Below are positions 7,740-15,119 of a DNA stretch of 17,371 nucleotides, one piece after another. Where the stretch lies: contig JARROD010000034.1 in NCBI GenBank assembly GCA_037384225.1, positions 1 through 17,371 on the forward strand, read 5' to 3'. Origin of the DNA: JARROD01 sp037384225. Its GTDB lineage: Bacteria; Pseudomonadota; Gammaproteobacteria; Pseudomonadales; Cellvibrionaceae. A model generated the notes under the pieces. The model did not search any database. It worked only from the letters and a program-made list of their open reading frames with translations, and was not told the origin of the DNA. Made by a program: the position numbers and the translations under genes. How positions within the stretch are numbered: the first letter of the stretch is position 1; each line of letters opens with the position of its first letter.

Positions 7740-9617
7740 TTAAATCCAAAGCTTGCCGACATTGCGGCCGCCGTATGTAAGGTTCACCAACGCGCGGGTT
7801 CCCATAAGGGCGGTAAACATCGATGTTAAAATACCGATCGACAGGGTTACCGCAAAGCCCTGCACCGGCCCCGAACCAATGGCGTAAAGAATTATGGCAA
7901 CGATCAGGGTTGTCAGGTTAGCGTCAACAATAGTTTCAAACGCCCGCTCATAGCCCGCGTTGATCGCCGATTGCGGCGGCATTCCGTTGGCCAGTTCCTC
8001 GCGGATACGGGAGAAAATCAGCACATTGGCATCCACCGCCATGCCCACGGTGAGCACGATACCGGCAATGCCGGGCAGGGTCAGGGTCGCGCCGAGAATC
8101 GACATGCAGGCTACCAGCAACACCAGGTTGACCCCCAGGGCGATATCGGCGGTAAGACCGAATGCACGGTAGTAAACCAGCATAAAAAGCAGTACCAGTA
8201 CCAAACCGATCTGCACTGAGGTGATCCCCACTTCGATATTTTCCGCCCCCAACGACGGCCCGATGGTGCGCTCCTCAACAAAATACATAGGCGCGGCCAG
8301 GGCGCCGGCGCGCAGTAGCAGTGCCAGTTCGGAGGCTTCCACGGGATTGTCCAGACCGGTGATTCTAAACTGCACGCCGAGCGCGCTTTGAATGGTCGCC
8401 AGGCTGATAATGTTTTTTTCCACCTTTTGACTGAACACCGGCTCCTTCTGTCCAGTATCGTTCACTTTGTAGTCGACCTGGGTTTTGTATTCGATGAACA
8501 ACACCCCCATGCGCCGGCCGACGTTGTCACGGGTGGCTCGGTGCATGCGTTTGCCGCCGCTGCCGTCGAGAGTAATGTTGACCTGGGGCTGGCTGGTCTG
8601 GGGGTCGAAGCTGGCCTTGGCATTGGCGACGTGATCACCGGTGATAATCACCCGGGTTTCCAGGTCGGCGCCACCAAAGCGGCGCTGTTCGAGTTCATTG
8701 CGAAAGGGGAAACTTTCCTTGCGCGAGACCAGCGCGGAAGGCTTGGCTTCCAGGCGAAACTCAAGGTTAGCGGTTTTGCCGATGATACGCTTGGCCTCCG
8801 CCGTGTCCTGTACACCAGGCAACTCCACCACGATGCGATTGCGCCCCTGGCGTTGCACAATAGGCTCTGCCACACCCAGCTCATTGACACGGTTACGCAA
8901 CGTCGTCAGGTTCTGGTTGAGGGCGTAGTCTTCAATTTCCCGCACCGCCTGCTCAGACAAACGAACGCGGATATAAAAGCTGCCGTCTTCACCGTCCTCG
9001 GTGATGCGCTCCAGATCGTTGAATTCACCCCGCAACGCGTCGTTGGCGGCGTCGCGGATCTGCGCGGTTTTAAAGCGCGCGACTATGACATTATCGCTAT
9101 TGACAGTAACCGATTGATAGCGCACATCGTCGGTCTTGCGCAACAAAGTCTTGATTTCCAACACCGCTGTGTCCAGTCGCTTGCGTATCGCGGATTGCGT
9201 GTCCACCTCAAGCAGAAAATGCACCCCGCCGGCCAGATCCAGCCCCAGCTTCATAGGCGCGGCTCCCAGGCTAGTGAGCCAGGCCGGTGTGGTAGGCGCC
9301 AGGTTGAGGGCGACTACATAGTTATCGCCCAGCGCCTGCTGAATAGCTTTCTTCGCCGCTAATTGCTGTTCGCCACTGCCCAGACGCACCAGTGCCGTTG
9401 TGCCCGAGCGATTTTCACCAAAATAAGGTATTTTTGCCTGTTGTAGCGCCTGTGTCGCCTTCTCAAGGGTATTGGCATCGATTTCCAGAGCGCTCGATTG
9501 CCCGGAAATCTGTACCGCCGGATCGGGCGCGTAGAGATTGGGTGCAGCGTATACAAACCCTAACAGCGCGATAACGACGATTAACAGATATTTCCACAAA
9601 GGGTAACGATTCAACAT
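7740..9617 (-). CDS. secD: Protein translocase subunit SecD
   Basis: SecD forms the SecDF channel accessory complex that drives late steps of protein export. The 625-residue product begins MLNRYPLWKYLL, a typical SecD N-terminus, with TM1 at about 10-24. The conserved GLDLAGGVHF motif is at 125-134, and a large periplasmic region follows. The C-terminal membrane half includes GMAVDANVLIFSRIREEL and AFETIVDANLTTLI, both diagnostic of the SecD/SecF RND-like core. I chose ATG 9617 rather than the in-frame ATG at 9629 because GGA lies 7 nt upstream of the former and matches family starts; the latter lacks a ribosome-binding site. secF follows after 18 nt. A promoter candidate at 9809-9836 gives this pair its own transcript with a leader of about 185 nt. 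yajC, usually immediately upstream, is not present. Confidence 0.97.
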   Translation of the reverse strand: MLNRYPLWKYLLIVVIALLGFVYAAPNLYAPDPAVQISGQSSALEIDANTLEKATQALQQAKIPYFGENRSGTTALVRLGSGEQQLAAKKAIQQALGDNYVVALNLAPTTPAWLTSLGAAPMKLGLDLAGGVHFLLEVDTQSAIRKRLDTAVLEIKTLLRKTDDVRYQSVTVNSDNVIVARFKTAQIRDAANDALRGEFNDLERITEDGEDGSFYIRVRLSEQAVREIEDYALNQNLTTLRNRVNELGVAEPIVQRQGRNRIVVELPGVQDTAEAKRIIGKTANLEFRLEAKPSALVSRKESFPFRNELEQRRFGGADLETRVIITGDHVANAKASFDPQTSQPQVNITLDGSGGKRMHRATRDNVGRRMGVLFIEYKTQVDYKVNDTGQKEPVFSQKVEKNIISLATIQSALGVQFRITGLDNPVEASELALLLRAGALAAPMYFVEERTIGPSLGAENIEVGITSVQIGLVLVLLFMLVYYRAFGLTADIALGVNLVLLVACMSILGATLTLPGIAGIVLTVGMAVDANVLIFSRIREELANGMPPQSAINAGYERAFETIVDANLTTLIVAIILYAIGSGPVQGFAVTLSIGILTSMFTALMGTRALVNLTYGGRNVGKLWI

Positions 9618-9662
9618 AGCTGATTCCATTTGCAGCAGATGGTCCGAAAACGTCTTAATTGG

Positions 9663-9700
9663 GTCATGCTGAGAAATTAAAAGGCTTTCTCAAGTCATGC
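9663..9700 (-). repeat. Hairpin flanked by 7-bp direct repeats in the secD leader
   Basis: On the + strand GTCATGC (9663-9669) is followed by TGAGAAA (9670-9676), nine loop bases, TTTCTCA (9686-9692), one A, and GTCATGC again (9694-9700). The arms pair perfectly (7 bp). The arrangement of an inverted repeat inside direct repeats lies in the predicted 5' leader of secD, 46 nt or more before its start codon. It could be an RNA regulatory hairpin or the footprint of a small inserted palindrome. Confidence 0.5.
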
Positions 9701-9808
9701 GGGTTTCAGTAAAACGGTTTTCAGCCCCCTGCCGGCGATTATTTTGTGCTCAGCACCCACTCACCCTATTACCCTCAGCGGGTGGTATGCTTATTGAAAA
9801 AGTCATGG

Positions 9809-9836
9809 ATTATAACGCTTCCGCATCTTCCTACAA
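9809..9836 (-). promoter_or_regulatory. Sigma-70 promoter candidate for secDF
   Basis: Reading the minus strand, TTGTAG (9836-9831) and a perfect TATAAT (9814-9809) are separated by 16 nt. Transcription would start near 9802, giving a leader of about 185 nt before secD. It is well placed to make secD-secF independent of tgt. Confidence 0.6.
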
Positions 9837-9925
9837 TCTTTGTCTGAACAATAGCACAGCCAGGAGCACAGCCATGGCTGCCTCAATCCGCCCGCACCCG
9901 AGTCATTGATACTCACGATAAAAGG

Positions 9926-11062
9926 TCACAGTGACGGCAGCGCTTCCCCCTGGCGGTGGTAATAATCGGCCACGAATTGATCCAGGTTACCGCGCTCCAG
10001 CGCCCTGCGCAGGCCGGACATCAGCGACTGATAATAGTGTAAATTGTGGATAGTGCTCAGCTGCGGCCCCAGCATTTCCCCGCATTTATCCAGGTGGTGC
10101 AGGTAACTGCGGCTAAAATTCGCACAGGTATAACAATCGCAGTGGCTGTCCAGAGGGTCGGTATCCCGGCGATACCTGGCATTGCGTATTTTTATCACGC
10201 CTTCGCCGGTAAACAGATGGCCATTGCGGGCATTGCGGGTGGGCATAACGCAATCGAACATATCAACCCCGCGGCGCACCCCTTCGACAATGTCTGCAGG
10301 TTTGCCCACGCCCATCAGATAACGGGGTTTCTCTGCCGGCATCAGGGGGGTCAGGTGGTCCAATACCCGAAACATCTCCTGCTTCGGCTCCCCAACTGAG
10401 AGACCACCGATGGCGTAGCCATCAAAACCCATCGCCATCAACCCCTCCAGGGATTGTCGTCGCAGCGATTCGTACATGCCCCCCTGCACTATGCCGAACA
10501 ACGCAGCGGGATTGTCGCCATGGGCAGTGCGACTGCGCGCCGCCCAGCGCAGCGACAACTGCATGGATTCACACGCCTCGGCCCCGGTGGCAGGATAGGG
10601 TGTACACTCGTCAAAAATCATCACAATATCGGCTCCCAGGTCGCGTTGCACCTGCATTGAACGCTCTGGGGTCAAGGAAACCGGGCTGCCATCGATAGGC
10701 GATCGAAAAGACACGCCCTCCTCGGTAATCTTACGCAGCTTGCCCAGACTAAATACCTGGAACCCGCCGGAGTCGGTCAGAATCGGCCGCTGCCAGCGCA
10801 TGAAATCATGCAGGTCACCGTGAGCTTTTACCACCTCGGTACCGGGCCGTAGCATCAGGTGAAAGGTATTACCAAGTAGGATTTGTGCACCTGTGGCTTC
10901 GATATCCCGCGGTGTCATGCCCTTTACCGTGCCATAGGTTCCCACCGGCATAAACGCTGGTGTTTCAACCGTGCCGCGGGGAAACTTCAAGCGCCCGCGG
11001 CGGGCCCGCCCAGCGCCTAAATCGGCATCCAGCTCGAATTGCATCATACATTCACGATTCAA
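9926..11062 (-). CDS. tgt: tRNA-guanine(34) transglycosylase
   Basis: Tgt exchanges guanine at the wobble position of tRNA-Asp, -Asn, -His and -Tyr for preQ1, the base-exchange step of queuosine synthesis, in the cytoplasm. Visible motifs are D97 in TDSGGFQVFS, FDECTPYP, GIVQGG, GGLSVGEP, the nucleophile D270 in FDCVMPTRNARNG, and the zinc site CDCYTC with a following histidine. The length (378 residues) is normal. Start choice: TTG 11062 has GAGAGG exactly 7 nt upstream, whereas the ATG codons at 11047 and 11044, which align with the usual N-terminus MQFEL, have no ribosome-binding site. I therefore annotate TTG but regard 11044-11047 as possible. queA lies 75 nt upstream and makes the next queuosine step, so the two probably share a transcript. 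Confidence 0.97.
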   Translation of the reverse strand: MNRECMMQFELDADLGAGRARRGRLKFPRGTVETPAFMPVGTYGTVKGMTPRDIEATGAQILLGNTFHLMLRPGTEVVKAHGDLHDFMRWQRPILTDSGGFQVFSLGKLRKITEEGVSFRSPIDGSPVSLTPERSMQVQRDLGADIVMIFDECTPYPATGAEACESMQLSLRWAARSRTAHGDNPAALFGIVQGGMYESLRRQSLEGLMAMGFDGYAIGGLSVGEPKQEMFRVLDHLTPLMPAEKPRYLMGVGKPADIVEGVRRGVDMFDCVMPTRNARNGHLFTGEGVIKIRNARYRRDTDPLDSHCDCYTCANFSRSYLHHLDKCGEMLGPQLSTIHNLHYYQSLMSGLRRALERGNLDQFVADYYHRQGEALPSL

Positions 11063-11069
11063 CTTTTTT

Positions 11070-11075
11070 CCTCTC
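11070..11075 (-). promoter_or_regulatory. Ribosome-binding site that favours a TTG start for tgt
   Basis: GAGAGG on the minus strand is followed by AAAAAAG and then TTG at 11062-11060. No comparable site stands before the two downstream ATG codons, so translation probably starts at TTG and adds five or six residues to the usual N-terminus. Confidence 0.5.
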
Positions 11076-11137
11076 GGTTGCTGTATTTCGGTCTGGGGAA
11101 TTCAGTCTCAAACGGGGGTTGTAAATTCGGCGGCGGC

Positions 11138-12196
11138 TCAAGGCTGCCCAATTTTCTCAAACCGGGCAGCCGGATTGTGGGTAACAAACATGGCGTCGCC
11201 GTAACTAAAGAAGCGGTATTTACGTGCCACGGCCTCACGATAGGCTTCCAGGGTTTGCCGATAGCCGGCAAACGCGGATACCAACATTAGCAGTGTGGAC
11301 TCTGGCAGATGAAAATTCGTCACCAGTGCGTCTACGACCTGATACCGGTAGCTCGGGTAAATAAATATATTGGTTTCACCCTGATAGGGGCGGATAACAC
11401 CACCCTGGGAAGCGGTTTCCAAGCAGCGCACACTGGTGGTTCCCACGGCAATCACCCGCTTATCCGCCGCTTTGGCGCGTCGCACTTGGCCGCATACAGC
11501 TTCTGAGACCTCCATTATCTCGGTGTGCATCCGGTGTTCCCGCAGGTCGTCCACACGGACGGGCTGGAAAGTTCCCGCCCCCACATGCAGAGTCACGAAT
11601 GCCGTCTCTACTCCTTTTTTCCTCAGTTTTTCGATAAGCGTCTGATCGAAATGAAGCCCCGCTGTAGGTGCCGCCACGGCGCCCTGTTTGGCAGCGTAGA
11701 CGGTCTGGTAGCGCTCCCGGTCCAGGTCGCTGTCAGGCCTGTCTATATAGGGAGGCAAGGGCATATGACCGATGCGGTCAAGCACCTTGAGGACACTCTC
11801 AGGGGATGGGAACAGTAATTCAAACAACTGCCCACAACGCGATAATACTTTTACAGAGGTAGAATCGCTCAGAATCACTTCGGCCCCCACCCTGGGCGAT
11901 TTGCTGGCACGCAGGTGGGCAAACACCCGGTACTCGTCCAGAATTCGCTCGATCAGTATTTCCACCCGACCACCGCTGGGCTTGTGGCCATACACCCGGG
12001 CCGGAATCACCCGGGTATCGTTAAAAACCATTAAATCGCCGGCTTCGACAAGCTGCACAATATCGGGAAACTGGCGGTGGCTGATGTGTCCGGTGACGCC
12101 GTCCAGTTGTAACAGGCGGCTGCCGCTGCGCTCCTTGGCGGGTTGGCGGGCGATCAACGTTTCCGGCAACTGATAGTGGAAATCCTGGCGGCGCAT
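11138..12196 (-). CDS. queA: S-adenosylmethionine:tRNA ribosyltransferase-isomerase
   Basis: QueA transfers and isomerises the ribosyl group of S-adenosylmethionine onto preQ1-modified tRNA, giving epoxyqueuosine, after Tgt has acted. The 352-residue product begins MRRQDFHYQLPETLIARQP, as the family does, and contains FNDTRVIPARVYG, GAVAAPTAGLHF, HVGAGTFQPV, GTTSVRCLE and VTNFHLPESTLLMLV, all family signatures. The length is usual. No clear Shine-Dalgarno site precedes ATG 12196. It is the first gene of the leftward queA-tgt pair. The 74 nt between it and tgt hold only the tgt ribosome-binding site. It is divergent from the tRNA-Leu gene; I could not pick its promoter with confidence in the 114-nt spacer. 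Confidence 0.97.
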   Translation of the reverse strand: MRRQDFHYQLPETLIARQPAKERSGSRLLQLDGVTGHISHRQFPDIVQLVEAGDLMVFNDTRVIPARVYGHKPSGGRVEILIERILDEYRVFAHLRASKSPRVGAEVILSDSTSVKVLSRCGQLFELLFPSPESVLKVLDRIGHMPLPPYIDRPDSDLDRERYQTVYAAKQGAVAAPTAGLHFDQTLIEKLRKKGVETAFVTLHVGAGTFQPVRVDDLREHRMHTEIMEVSEAVCGQVRRAKAADKRVIAVGTTSVRCLETASQGGVIRPYQGETNIFIYPSYRYQVVDALVTNFHLPESTLLMLVSAFAGYRQTLEAYREAVARKYRFFSYGDAMFVTHNPAARFEKIGQP

Positions 12197-12269
12197 GAGT
12201 ATGGTGCGGTTTACTGAACAATGGGCCGCAAGGGTAATGCAAATTGGTGGACATTGCCACTTAAAACCG

Positions 12270-12297
12270 TTGACCTGGACAAGCTCACTGTTATAAT
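12270..12297 (+). promoter_or_regulatory. Sigma-70 promoter of tRNA-Leu
   Basis: TTGACC (12270-12275) and a perfect TATAAT (12292-12297) are separated by 16 nt. The predicted start is near 12304, a few bases before the mature tRNA 5' end at 12311, which is the usual layout for a single tRNA gene. Confidence 0.8.
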
Positions 12298-12310
12298 CAC
12301 GCCACCCTGA

Positions 12311-12397
12311 GCCAGAGTGGTGAAATTGGTAGACACAGTGGATTCAAAATCCACCGCCGTAAAACGCGTGCCGGTTCGAGTCCGGCCTCTGGTACCA
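12311..12397 (+). tRNA. tRNA-Leu (anticodon CAA)
   Basis: The 87-nt sequence folds as a class II tRNA. The acceptor stem pairs GCCAGAG with CTCTGGT (one G-U pair). The anticodon arm GTGGA/TCCAC holds the loop TTCAAAA with CAA at 12345-12347. A long variable arm follows, and the T arm is GCCGG-TTCGAGT-CCGGC. The terminal CCA is encoded. It decodes UUG leucine codons. No repeat of its 3' end was seen downstream, so there is no sign of an integrated element. Confidence 0.97.
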
Positions 12398-12709
12398 TCT
12401 TCTCAAGTTTTTTAATCCTTAATCCTATAGAGTTTTCCCTCCTCTTCAGCGCTGGCGTAAAGAGTGACCCTTGTGTCGTGCGCCGCTACTGACGCTGTAT
12501 ATATTTCCAGGCATACTCTATGAAAATCTTGACATTCCGATCTGAATAGCCAACTCTGTCACTCTTTGTTCTGTTATCCCGAAACTCTATTAGGGTCAGA
12601 TAAAACTTCCGGGACAATCAGTGTCACGCGTGCGAGAGGTATTATTAACTCTATGAATAACTTTTCTTACAATTGTGGCCAAACCGGGACAAAATCAGGT
12701 GGGGAAACG
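12398..12709 (+). other. Intergenic region between tRNA-Leu and the HPt gene, with a 10-bp inverted repeat
   Basis: No supportable gene was found in these 312 nt. AAAGAGTGAC (12459-12468) and its exact complement GTCACTCTTT (12558-12567) bracket 89 nt. A consensus TTGACA at 12529-12534 lacks a good -10 box at normal spacing. An in-frame ATG at 12653 could lengthen the HPt protein but has no well-placed ribosome-binding site. Confidence 0.5.
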
Positions 12710-13171
12710 ATGCGTAACGATTTGGATGCCAAAATAAAACGGGAGTTTCTGCTTGAGTTCGAGGAACTGCTCGAAGATGTGGAGCAATCGCTGTTTACCT
12801 TCGAACTCAACCCTGACGAACAGGGAATTATCAACGAACTTTTCCGCCTGATCCACACCCTAAAGGGTTCTTGTGCGATGGCCGGCTTTAACGACTTGGC
12901 GGAAGCCATTCACCTGTTTGAAACATTGTTGGACAAACTCAGAAAGGGGGAGTTGGCTCCCAGCAGTCACGTAATTGATGTATCCCTGAAGTTCACCGAC
13001 TTACTGCACGACAGCCTGTGGACGTTAAAAGACAATATCGACGCCCAGACCGATACCAGAGCACCCAAAATGTGGCTGGAAAAATTAATCGGCGAGCAGG
13101 CTGATGCAGAATTTAAAACCTCAGCAAGCAGAGCAAACAACTTTTTTGAGATGTTCGAGGGCAACAGCTGA
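12710..13171 (+). CDS. Orphan HPt (histidine phosphotransfer) protein, CheA P1-like
   Basis: This 153-residue cytoplasmic protein consists mainly of one histidine phosphotransfer domain. The phosphorylatable residue is H49 in LIHTLKGSCAMAGF, followed by an acidic helix, LAEAIHLFETLLDKLRKGEL, as in the P1 domain of CheA. There is no kinase, dimerisation or CheW-like domain after it, so it is a stand-alone relay protein rather than CheA. The start is ATG 12710, with GGGGA 5-6 nt upstream; the in-frame ATG codons at 12566 and 12653 lack well-placed sites. The last ~60 residues are not recognisable. Possible partners include the hybrid kinase at 1949-6514, but no receiver gene is adjacent, so the pathway is unknown. 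A remnant of a larger chemotaxis kinase is a less likely alternative, as the domain looks intact. Confidence 0.85.
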   Translation: MRNDLDAKIKREFLLEFEELLEDVEQSLFTFELNPDEQGIINELFRLIHTLKGSCAMAGFNDLAEAIHLFETLLDKLRKGELAPSSHVIDVSLKFTDLLHDSLWTLKDNIDAQTDTRAPKMWLEKLIGEQADAEFKTSASRANNFFEMFEGNS

Positions 13172-13513
13172 ATAATACGTGCGCCCCCAGACAAATATTC
13201 CCCCTAGCAGTTGTAAAATTTCGGCCGGCATTTCCCACACACGTTGAATCCAACATCAGGGCAAAACCAGGCAGCCGTCGACAGCTTCAATAAATTTTGC
13301 AATTTCTTGCGTTAGATCCGCCATTATTATTTCATGAACACGCCCACGCTCTAACGACAACCTTTCATTAATGTGAAATCAATAATAATTTTGCAGTTAC
13401 ATAAAAAAACATCAACAATAGGGTTAAGAGCCATTCACAAAAATTAATTCCAATTTTCGCGCACAATTATAAAAAGTAAAATCGCCAATAAAAAAGTGAT
13501 TACTAAAAATCAT

Positions 13514-13530
13514 TTTGTAAAGATTACAAA
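13514..13530. promoter_or_regulatory. Dyad-symmetric operator candidate upstream of the porin
   Basis: TTTGTAA-AGA-TTACAAA is a perfect 7-bp inverted repeat with a 3-nt centre, directly followed by the palindrome AATCCGGATT (13529-13538). It sits about 70 nt upstream of the -35 box. The pattern suits a dimeric regulator; which one is unknown. Confidence 0.4.
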
Positions 13531-13599
13531 TCCGGATTATAGATTTTTTATTAACGTTCTTTGCACATTTTCAAAAACCACCTAGTCATCGAAAATGCA

Positions 13600-13627
13600 T
13601 TTACACCTACACCTTCACACGTATAAT
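13600..13627 (+). promoter_or_regulatory. Sigma-70 promoter for the FadL-type porin
   Basis: TTTACA (13600-13605), a 16-nt spacer and a perfect TATAAT (13622-13627) place transcription start near 13634, leaving a leader of about 70 nt before the chosen start codon at 13704. Confidence 0.7.
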
Positions 13628-13703
13628 TGCGTGCATTTTTTAGAGCGTCTTTCTAACACTCGAAATGAGTGTGCGTAGTAAAATCATAAGTGAGAGTTGC
13701 AAA

Positions 13704-14984
13704 ATGCTAAAACCAAATCTATCCGGTTTTATATTATCAGCCGTATCTACCACCACTTTTGCCGCGGGGTTTCAACTTCAAGAACACAGTGCTTCCGGCC
13801 TCGGCCGCGCGTTTGCCGGCGACGCTTCAATTGCCGAAAACGCCGCGGGCATAGGACGCAACCCTGCTTTGAGCACATCTTTTAATAATCCGACATATTC
13901 TGCAGGTTTTACTTACATAGACCCAGCTGTCGACGCCAAAGGATCTACATCACTGGTCGACCCCGGTACCGGAATTATTTTAATTCCAAATATATCTGCC
14001 GCAGAAGAAAAGGACTATGCTTCGCAAGCATGGGTTCCCAACTTCTATTTTTTGACACCGATCGACAATCGTCTCTCCGCCGGCATCACCATTAATTCCC
14101 ATTTTGGTTTGAGCACTGATTTTGATTCCAGTTTCGGCGCCTCGGACATCGCCGACGAAGCCAGAATAGAAACAGTTAACATTAATCCCAGTATCGCCTA
14201 CAAAGTCAGTGACGATTTTTCTGTGGGCTTTGGCTTGAGTTTTGTTTACGCTGAAGGTGAACTATCCACAACGACAAATCAATTAAACGCTCTTGCATTA
14301 GGCACAACACTCTCCGGTAACGAAACTATCGCTAAAGTCGAAGGCGACTCCTGGGGCTACAGCTGGAACTTTGGACTTCTCTGGGAAGCCAGCCAAAATG
14401 TTAACATTGGTTTTAATTATCGCGGCGAAGTCGAAGTCGAACTTGAAGGGGAGATGGAATCAGACTTGACCGCAGTGGGTATTCCCACTGGTGACGCGTC
14501 ACTGAACATCGATCTACCGGCGGGAGCCGAGCTGTCGCTTCTTTATCAAATCACCCCAACCTGGACACTTTCATCCAGTATCAACTGGACGGACTGGAGC
14601 GTATTCGAAGCGTTGAAAGTTGATTTTAGCAACGGTGGTGAGTTCCTGCTGAAAGAGGAAAACTACGAAGACAGCTGGCGCTACGCCCTGGCAGTCACCC
14701 ATACATTGTCGCAATCCTGGACTCTCAGGGCAGGTCTGGCGTTTGACGAATCACCGGTACAAGATGAGTTTCGATCTCTGAGCATTCCCGACTCCGACCG
14801 CTACTGGTATACACTGGGCGTCACTTATGCTTTTGGCGACAAAATCAGCGCCGATATTGGTTATGCCTTACTTCAAGGCGAGAACGTCGACATTGAAGAA
14901 ACTTCACGCCTGGGAACACGGTTTGTAGGTGAAACTTCCGGTGATGCGAATATTTTATCGGTTTCGGTTAATTATACTTTTTAG
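13704..14984 (+). CDS. Outer-membrane porin of the FadL/OmpP1/TodX family
   Basis: This 426-residue exported protein has a signal peptide of about 20 residues, cleaved before AGFQL. The mature N-terminus AGFQLQEHSASGLGRAFAGDAS, with the NPA motif shortly after (IGRNPAL), is the FadL hallmark, where the N-terminal hatch plugs a 14-strand barrel. The remaining sequence is beta-rich and ends SVNYTF with a terminal aromatic. Family members carry long-chain fatty acids or other hydrophobic compounds across the outer membrane; the substrate here is not determined. I chose ATG 13704 because GAGAG lies 7 nt upstream and the signal peptide then begins MLKPNLSG; the earlier ATG 13665 would add 13 mostly polar residues. 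It has its own promoter. A GntR-type regulator is encoded convergently downstream, though a regulatory link is unproven. Confidence 0.92.
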   Translation: MLKPNLSGFILSAVSTTTFAAGFQLQEHSASGLGRAFAGDASIAENAAGIGRNPALSTSFNNPTYSAGFTYIDPAVDAKGSTSLVDPGTGIILIPNISAAEEKDYASQAWVPNFYFLTPIDNRLSAGITINSHFGLSTDFDSSFGASDIADEARIETVNINPSIAYKVSDDFSVGFGLSFVYAEGELSTTTNQLNALALGTTLSGNETIAKVEGDSWGYSWNFGLLWEASQNVNIGFNYRGEVEVELEGEMESDLTAVGIPTGDASLNIDLPAGAELSLLYQITPTWTLSSSINWTDWSVFEALKVDFSNGGEFLLKEENYEDSWRYALAVTHTLSQSWTLRAGLAFDESPVQDEFRSLSIPDSDRYWYTLGVTYAFGDKISADIGYALLQGENVDIEETSRLGTRFVGETSGDANILSVSVNYTF

Positions 14985-15071
14985 CGGTTTTTTTATCGAA
15001 GGCGCGTTGGCATTTCAGGTCAGGGGACAAGCTCTAAGGCGTGGATAGGAGATGTTGCCGGCGTAGATCCG

Positions 15072-15093
15072 AGGTCAGGCCGAAGCCTGACCT
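15072..15093. repeat. REP-like hairpin between convergent genes
   Basis: AGGTCAGGC (15072-15080) and GCCTGACCT (15085-15093) form a perfect 9-bp stem around the tetraloop CGAA. No T tract follows on either strand, so it is not a standard intrinsic terminator, though it could slow convergent polymerases. A partial copy of the left arm, CAGGTCAGG, is at 15016-15024. This looks like a dispersed extragenic palindrome. Confidence 0.6.
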
Positions 15094-15119
15094 AACAGCG
15101 TTCCAATCCCAGTCATAGA

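Larger units (their letters stand above)
9618..9925 (-). other. secD leader region in the place normally held by yajC
   Basis: These 308 nt separate secD from tgt. I read all three minus-strand frames and found no YajC-like sequence: no ATG-led frame with a hydrophobic segment followed by the RPQ/KR-rich motif. The longest minus-strand starts give peptides of under 20 codons. The region holds a promoter candidate (9809-9836), a hairpin with flanking direct repeats (9663-9700), a perfect CAGCCATGGCTG palindrome near 9871-9882, and a short tandem repeat of AGCACAGCCA around 9854-9875. Confidence 0.6.
13172..13703 (+). other. AT-rich regulatory region upstream of the FadL-type porin
   Basis: This is 532 nt without a supportable gene on either strand. 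From about 13340 it becomes strongly AT-rich. It contains the 17-bp dyad at 13514-13530, the palindrome AATCCGGATT at 13529-13538, and a strong promoter at 13600-13627. No terminator for the preceding HPt gene could be identified. Confidence 0.55.

Noticed and set aside
8388..9362. 324-codon open frame on the plus strand within secD
   Set aside because: It is antisense to highly conserved SecD sequence and has no recognisable motif or ribosome-binding site.
9740..9790. G-rich minus-strand tracts as a G-quadruplex
   Set aside because: Only three GGG tracts are closely spaced; the fourth is too far away.
12311..12397. tRNA-Leu as an attachment site for an integrated element
   Set aside because: No integrase gene and no duplicate of the tRNA 3' end were seen in the window.
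12529..12557. Consensus TTGACA as a promoter for the HPt gene
   Set aside because: No acceptable -10 box occurs 15-19 nt downstream.
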